64,000 bases of DNA from an uncultured Aquimarina sp. (GTDB lineage: Bacteria > Bacteroidota > Bacteroidia > Flavobacteriales > Flavobacteriaceae): contig NZ_CANMQT010000001.1 in NCBI RefSeq assembly GCF_947500065.1, positions 558,001 through 622,000 of the forward strand, read 5' to 3'. The position numbers and the translations under genes are program-made. The notes beneath the pieces are model-generated. The model made no database searches. It had not been told where the DNA came from and saw only the letters and a program-made list of their open reading frames with translations. Shown here one piece after another: positions 59,521-64,000 of the stretch (position 1 is its first letter; the number at the start of each line of letters is the position of its first letter).

Positions 59521-60487
59521 TCCTATTCATTAATTGTTCTCCAAAAATTTGCAAAACTTTCTTTTTATCTTCGGAAACAGACAAATCATCTAAAACCTTA
59601 AAAGCTTTTCTAGTATACTTTTCGATTTCCAACCTTGTTTTTTCTTTAGCACCAGTAGCTTCAAAAATACTTTTAACCGTTTGTATTTTTTCCGATGGAT
59701 CTTCTGGATTCAAAGAAAACAAACCTTCTAGTTGTTTTCTTACATTATTATCTGCACCGTTCATAGCCATAAGATACAGAAAGGTCTTTTTATTTTCAAT
59801 AATATCTCCACCCACTTGTTTACCAAATGTAGCAGGATCGCCAAATGCATCTAAATAATCATCTTGTAGTTGAAAAGCCAACCCGAGCAATCGTCCAAAA
59901 TCATAAATATGTGATTTACAGTTTTCAGAAGCCTCTGCGATGATTGCGCCCATTTGCATAGCTGCAGCCACTAATACTGCCGTTTTATACTCGATCATCT
60001 TTAGATACTCCGGAATTGTTACATCATCTCTGGTTTCAAAATCAATATCATATTGCTGCCCTTCACATACTTCTATAGCAGTTTTAGTAAACAACTTAGC
60101 TAATTGTCTAAACGTATCACCTTCATAATTTTCGAAAAGCTGGTACGCATTGATCAGCATAGCATCTCCAGAAAGGATACCTGTATTAATATCCCATTTC
60201 TCATGAACCGTTTCTTTACCTCTTCGTAATGGAGCATCATCCATAATATCATCGTGTATCAAAGAGAAGTTATGAAAAACCTCTATAGCCAAAGCTGCAT
60301 CGAGAGCTTTAGTATAGGACCCTCCAAAAATTTCAGAAGTCATCAAAACCAACGTTGGTCTTAGTCTTTTTCCTCCAAGAGTTAAAATGTATGAAATTGG
60401 TTCGTAGAGGTTTTTTGGCTCTTTTTCTATTGTATTCTTTGATAAATAATCTAAAAAATACCCTTGATAATCTGAAATGGTATGCAC
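59513..60487 (-). CDS. Polyprenyl synthetase (isoprenyl diphosphate synthase)
   Basis: 324 aa. The first Asp-rich motif is SLIHDDIMDDAPLRRG and the second is LAFQLQDDYLDAFGDP, both complete, with the GGKRLRPTLVL start typical of the family. It condenses isopentenyl diphosphate units into a longer prenyl diphosphate. Chain length cannot be fixed by eye, but geranylgeranyl or longer is usual for this length and motif. It supplies quinone side chains, carotenoids or undecaprenyl. Substrate may come from the mevalonate genes at 43.6-49 kb. Confidence 0.93.
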   Translation of the reverse strand: MHTISDYQGYFLDYLSKNTIEKEPKNLYEPISYILTLGGKRLRPTLVLMTSEIFGGSYTKALDAALAIEVFHNFSLIHDDIMDDAPLRRGKETVHEKWDINTGILSGDAMLINAYQLFENYEGDTFRQLAKLFTKTAIEVCEGQQYDIDFETRDDVTIPEYLKMIEYKTAVLVAAAMQMGAIIAEASENCKSHIYDFGRLLGLAFQLQDDYLDAFGDPATFGKQVGGDIIENKKTFLYLMAMNGADNNVRKQLEGLFSLNPEDPSEKIQTVKSIFEATGAKEKTRLEIEKYTRKAFKVLDDLSVSEDKKKVLQIFGEQLMNRSV

Positions 60488-60660
60488 TATCGATTTTTTG
60501 TGCTAAGGTAAAATAAAAATTAAAAAACAATTCATATTAAAACATTATTGGATAACGAAACAAGTATGTCCTATTTTTTTGAAACTAAAGATTTTCGGAC
60601 ACCAAAAAAATACTCAATCCTAATTTTGATTAAAACAGTACTAACTATAATTTTTAAATC

Positions 60661-61566
60661 ATGAAAAAACACACTTTTAAAACCTTCACAACCGTATCGC
60701 TAATTATTGCTTTTTGTTCTTGTGAGCCAGAAGATCCAAATGAGATAATTAATTTTAAACAAAATAATATTGAAACATTACAATTATCTGATGACAATCT
60801 ACCTGAATCGAAAGTAATCGCTACTATTCAAAAAGATGGAATGGAATATACTTTTATTGAACTAAGCAATGAAGATAAAAACACCTATGACATATTCTTA
60901 AAAGGAAAAGTGTACGATTACACAAAACTAAATGATCCAAGTTGGATACAGAACATTGAACAACAGAGTCCCTTCAATTTATTTATTGAGATTACAAACA
61001 AAAACGTTTCTATACCAAAAACTCTAGCTAAAATGGCTGGCCCAGATGCAGTAAAAAAATCCAGAAGAACTATTAAAAATTCTAATACAGAAATAAAGAT
61101 ATTAGATCCCAATTTCCAGGAAATCAAACAAAAAAGCAGTAATTGTTATAACGAAAGCGAAAGCACTTTCAGAAATCAACGATGCCTAACCCCTCTAAAT
61201 ACAAATCCTGATTATATAGAATTTTGTGATTCTGGTCAATGGAATAGTCTAATAAGAAATTCAGTCTTTGGTGGAAATTGGCGTAAGCTAAATGAGGCTT
61301 TTACTTGGACAAACGTGATCTGTGGTAGCACAAGGGTGAAGTTTTACCGCCATAAAGGTTCGTGGCAATTAAGAAAAGAGGTTGAATTCGACAATGGGAT
61401 ATGGTATACTAGTTATTGGACAGTAACGATAACAGTACAAAACCCTTGGCTACCATTCAGCCCAGAAGTTAGAACTGGAAGTAGATTAAAGGTTGAACGC
61501 AGACAAACGCAAGCAAACAAATCATTTAGGGCATATACAAGATTCCGAAAAAAACTTTATAACTAA
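60661..61566 (+). CDS. Lipoprotein of unknown function, 301 aa
   Basis: A signal peptide with lipobox-like end (LIIAFCSC) is followed by an N-terminal segment with alternating polar and hydrophobic stretches (MEYTFIELSNEDKNTYDIFL). A Ser/Lys linker leads to a Trp- and Arg-rich C-terminal region (CDSGQWNSLIRNSVFGGNW, VKFYRHKGSWQLRKEVEF). The C-terminal part looks like a beta-rich binding domain. No family is recognised. It is a single gene with its own terminator. Confidence 0.7.
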   Translation: MKKHTFKTFTTVSLIIAFCSCEPEDPNEIINFKQNNIETLQLSDDNLPESKVIATIQKDGMEYTFIELSNEDKNTYDIFLKGKVYDYTKLNDPSWIQNIEQQSPFNLFIEITNKNVSIPKTLAKMAGPDAVKKSRRTIKNSNTEIKILDPNFQEIKQKSSNCYNESESTFRNQRCLTPLNTNPDYIEFCDSGQWNSLIRNSVFGGNWRKLNEAFTWTNVICGSTRVKFYRHKGSWQLRKEVEFDNGIWYTSYWTVTITVQNPWLPFSPEVRTGSRLKVERRQTQANKSFRAYTRFRKKLYN

Positions 61567-61586
61567 AAAAAATCCAAAACTATTCT

Positions 61587-61617
61587 AAAAGGTTGTCCAA
61601 AAAGGGCAACCTTTTTT
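61587..61617 (+). terminator. Intrinsic terminator after the 301-aa lipoprotein
   Basis: AAAAGGTTGTCC (61,587-61,598) pairs with GGGCAACCTTTT (61,604-61,615), allowing one T-G pair, and is followed by further T. It lies 20 nt after the stop and isolates the efflux operon downstream. Confidence 0.9.
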
Positions 61618-61708
61618 CGTTATATCAAAAAAAACCTCTTCTTCATAACAATTTAACCCGCTAAAATGACAGCTCAAATTAAATCAGTGTTAAAAAATTG
61701 TGAAACTT

Positions 61709-61750
61709 AGGAAACTATTAATGTTTTTAAAGTTTCCTCGCGTACATTTG
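61709..61750 (+). promoter_or_regulatory. Promoter and TetR-type operator of the efflux operon
   Basis: AGGAAACT (61,709-61,716) and AGTTTCCT (61,731-61,738) are perfect 8-bp arms centred at 61,723.5. GAAACT also occurs as a direct repeat just before the left arm (61,702-61,707). The -7 box TACATTTG (61,743-61,750) is an exact TAnnTTTG match, and the tetR start is 13 nt further. A repressor on the dyad would block the -33 region, giving autoregulation. Confidence 0.65.
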
Positions 61751-61763
61751 CACAAAACAATTT

Positions 61764-62372
61764 ATGCCCCAGATGAAGGAAAAAATAATTGAAAAAGCGA
61801 ATGATATGTTCTTAAACCTAGGTTTCAAGAGTGTCACTATGGACGATCTCGCTTCAGAAATGGGTATTTCCAAAAAGACGATTTATGCACATTTTCAGAA
61901 TAAAACAAAACTAGTAGAAGCAACTACCAACCACCTTTTTTGTGTAATCAATGAAGGTATTAGCGGCATTCTGGAAGAAAAGAAAGATCCCATTGAAGAG
62001 CTCTATGCGATTAAGGCTTTTGTTATGCATCATTTAAAGGATGAGAAAACCTCTCCTCAATATCAACTTCAGAAATACTATCCTAAAATACATTTGGCAT
62101 TAAAAATAAAGCAATTTGGAGTTTTCCAAAATTGTGTAATCGAAAATCTAAAAAGAGGAATTGACAATGGTGTATTTAGAGACAACATAAATGTAGAGTT
62201 TATATCTAGAATCTATTTTATAGGAATGACGGGAATTAAGGACAAGGAAATGTTTCCTGTTCAAGGATTTCCAATTAGAAAACTGATGGAAGATTACTTA
62301 GAATATCACATACGAGGAATTGCTACCGAAAAAGGATTAAAAATTTTAAACAATCTAATAAAACAATCATAA
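61764..62372 (+). CDS. TetR/AcrR-family transcriptional regulator
   Basis: 202 aa. The N-terminal HTH is clear: MFLNLGFKSVTMDDLASEMG then ISKKTIYAHFQNKTKLVEAT. The C-terminal helical region is variable, as expected for a ligand-binding domain. It is the first gene of the operon with tolC and the adaptor, only 3 nt before tolC. A strong inverted repeat over its promoter suggests it represses its own operon until an inducing compound binds. A second ATG nine nt downstream is also possible. Confidence 0.93.
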   Translation: MPQMKEKIIEKANDMFLNLGFKSVTMDDLASEMGISKKTIYAHFQNKTKLVEATTNHLFCVINEGISGILEEKKDPIEELYAIKAFVMHHLKDEKTSPQYQLQKYYPKIHLALKIKQFGVFQNCVIENLKRGIDNGVFRDNINVEFISRIYFIGMTGIKDKEMFPVQGFPIRKLMEDYLEYHIRGIATEKGLKILNNLIKQS

Positions 62373-62375
62373 ATT

Positions 62376-63734
62376 ATGAGAAACAACCTTTGGTCATTGT
62401 GTTTCTTTAGCTTATTCACATTAGCTGTTTTTGCCCAGGAAACTCCTGTTTCCTCCCAATATTCATTTACATTAAATGAAGCTATTGAATTTGCAATAGA
62501 GAATAGTTATGAATCTATCAACGCCAGGCGTGATGTAGCTAAAGCTCTGAAGAAAAAATGGGAGACTACCGCTACAGGGCTTCCACAGATCGATGCAACT
62601 GTAGATTATCAAAATCAGTTAAAACAACCAGTAACTTTAATTCCAGGAGAATTCTCTGGTGGAGATCCAGGCACATTTGTTCCCGTAGTTTTTGGAACAA
62701 AAGAACAGCTTTCTGCAACTGCCAAATTATCTCAACTTTTATTCGACGGATCTTATCTAGTAGGATTAGAAGCAGCGAAGAGCTTCTTACAGTTCAGCAA
62801 TGATTCTGAAGAAAAAACTCTTTTAGAAGTACGTAAAGCTGTAATCAATTCCTACGGAGCCGTTCTTGTTGCTCAGGAAAGTGTAAAAATACTTCAGAGT
62901 AATAAAGAAACTCTTGAAAAAAACTACCAAGAAGCAAGAAAAACATTCGAAAATGGATTGAATGAAGAAGAAGATGTAGAACAATTACAAATCACTTTAT
63001 TACAAACTAATAATCAACTCAATAACTCAATACGTCAACAAAAAATTGCACTGCAAATGTTTAATCTAACAATTGGAGTTGATGTAGATTCTAATACAGT
63101 TTTATCTGATGGTCTTGACAGTTTAACTATGAAAAACTTAGATCCATCAGTAACTAACAAGCCTTTTGTAATAGAAGACAATGTTGATTATAGACTCAGT
63201 TATCTATTAACCGAACAAAGAAGGTTAGAGCTAAAACTTGAAAAAACCAAAGCTTTACCATCATTATCAGCATTTGTAAACTACGGCACACAGGCCAATA
63301 GTGATTCGTTTACATTTTTAGATAATGATCAACGTTGGTTTCAATCTTCAATTTTAGGGGTTAATCTAAAAATCCCAATCTTCAGTTCACTTGGAAGAAG
63401 CGCTAAAACAAAACAAGCAAAAATTGCTTTTGAACAAGCTAATACCAATTTTATCCAAACACAGCAACAAATTCAACTTCAATATAATACCGCAATTAAC
63501 GATTATCAATTTTCTATAGAGACTTACGAAACCACAAAGCAGAATCTTGCATTGGCCGAAAGAATAGAAAATAAAAATCAAATTAAGTATACAGAAGGAC
63601 TTGCAAGTAGTTTAGAATTAAGACAGGCACAACTACAATTATATAACGTACAACAAGAAGTACTACAATCTATGCTTACTATAATTAACAAAAAAGCAGA
63701 ATTAGAAACTATTTTAAATACACCTAATAACTAA
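62376..63734 (+). CDS. TolC-family outer membrane efflux protein
   Basis: 452 aa with a signal peptide (LCFFSLFTLAVFAQ). Two OEP repeats are visible, each with long helices (EDVEQLQITLLQTNNQLNNS and LASSLELRQAQLQLYNVQQE) and the beta-barrel insert. The length fits TolC trimers that form the outer-membrane duct. It starts 3 nt after tetR and is followed 8 nt later by the periplasmic adaptor, so it belongs to a tripartite export system whose pump lies outside the window. Confidence 0.94.
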   Translation: MRNNLWSLCFFSLFTLAVFAQETPVSSQYSFTLNEAIEFAIENSYESINARRDVAKALKKKWETTATGLPQIDATVDYQNQLKQPVTLIPGEFSGGDPGTFVPVVFGTKEQLSATAKLSQLLFDGSYLVGLEAAKSFLQFSNDSEEKTLLEVRKAVINSYGAVLVAQESVKILQSNKETLEKNYQEARKTFENGLNEEEDVEQLQITLLQTNNQLNNSIRQQKIALQMFNLTIGVDVDSNTVLSDGLDSLTMKNLDPSVTNKPFVIEDNVDYRLSYLLTEQRRLELKLEKTKALPSLSAFVNYGTQANSDSFTFLDNDQRWFQSSILGVNLKIPIFSSLGRSAKTKQAKIAFEQANTNFIQTQQQIQLQYNTAINDYQFSIETYETTKQNLALAERIENKNQIKYTEGLASSLELRQAQLQLYNVQQEVLQSMLTIINKKAELETILNTPNN

Positions 63735-63742
63735 ATATACCC

Positions 63743-64000
63743 ATGAAAAAGATACTTATTATATTATCAGCATTTCTTCTTATAGTTTCTTGTGGGCAGG
63801 AAGGCGCAAAATCCATAGACAAAGTCATTGAAAAAGGTGATTTAACAGCAATTAGAACCAAAAGAAGTGAAATTGTAGCAGAACAACAGGCTGTAGCAGA
63901 CAAATTGAAACAATTAGATGCAGCTATTGCATCTCTGGATAGTATTAAAAAACTTCCTTTAGTGACCACGATTATTGCTAAAGATTCGCTTTTTAATCAT
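63743..64000 (+). CDS. Efflux periplasmic adaptor subunit (partial, 3' end outside window)
   Basis: The first 86 codons are present. A lipobox signal (LSAFLLIVSC) is followed by a coiled-coil-prone stretch (SEIVAEQQAVADKLKQLDAA) and the start of the LPLVTTIIAK strand seen at the beginning of the barrel-sandwich domain in RND adaptors of Bacteroidota. It should link TolC to an inner-membrane RND pump. The tetR-tolC-adaptor order predicts an AcrB-like gene next. Confidence 0.8.
   Translation, partial: MKKILIILSAFLLIVSCGQEGAKSIDKVIEKGDLTAIRTKRSEIVAEQQAVADKLKQLDAAIASLDSIKKLPLVTTIIAKDSLFNH

Overview
The window is a 64 kb stretch of an AT-rich chromosome from a marine-type member of the Bacteroidota, almost certainly family Flavobacteriaceae. 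An Aquimarina-like genus is my guess from overall gene content, not something I could test. Supporting signs are type IX secretion (T9SS) type A C-terminal sorting domains on two secreted proteins, the purH-mreB-mreC-mreD-mrdA-rodA order, a class II HMG-CoA reductase with a GYDIA-type GHMP kinase, Bacteroidota-style promoter elements (TTTG near -33, TAnnTTTG near -7), weak Shine-Dalgarno sequences, and many lipoproteins and TPR proteins. I see no tRNA, rRNA, insertion sequence or CRISPR array. Genes are densely packed and the window ends inside an efflux gene.

Layout. 1-3.2 kb: the end of one and all of a second phage-tail-collar-type protein, then a large Ig-like T9SS cargo protein. 3.4-4.7 kb: a MacB/FtsX-type permease. 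4.8-12.0 kb: purH and the cell-elongation operon (MreB, MreC, MreD, PBP2, RodA). 12.1-15.0 kb: an exported DNA/RNA nuclease and an orphan VKOR-thioredoxin membrane protein with a degenerate C39-like N-terminus. 15.2-17.7 kb: a TonB-plug protein that carries TPRs instead of a beta-barrel. 17.9-23.9 kb: an ECF sigma factor, a TPR anti-sigma-like protein, an acidic lipoprotein, an exported and membrane-anchored TPR-CHAT (caspase-like) protein and a LuxR-type response regulator. This is the most system-like uncharacterised locus here. 23.9-29.5 kb: OppC-type permease with Prc protease, then surE-(small membrane protein)-lpxB. 29.6-37.9 kb: a TPR hybrid histidine kinase, NlpC/P60 peptidase, ComEC, serine hydrolase, MORN protein and hypotheticals. 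38.2-43.4 kb: a peptide-utilisation group (DPP-IV and POT transporter) plus an exported thioredoxin. 43.6-49.0 kb: mevalonate-pathway genes around two paralogous lipoproteins and a miniature ABC pair. 49.3-51.9 kb: a secreted GH9 cellulase. 52-58 kb: lpxD, the 2-oxoglutarate dehydrogenase E2 and E1 genes, and an outer-membrane barrel protein. 58-61.6 kb: a lipoprotein, a hypothetical protein, polyprenyl synthetase and another lipoprotein. 61.7-64 kb: a TetR-TolC-periplasmic adaptor efflux operon with a clear inverted-repeat operator.

Functionally the window mixes core envelope biology (cell elongation, lipid A, isoprenoids, periplasmic proteolysis), secreted polymer and peptide degradation, and signalling modules built on periplasmic TPR domains. 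Several intergenic regions carry unusually long perfect inverted repeats. The most striking are a 19-bp stem ending 7 nt before the CHAT start codon, a 17-bp terminator stem after the tail-collar gene, and a 16-bp nested dyad at 37,980-38,027.
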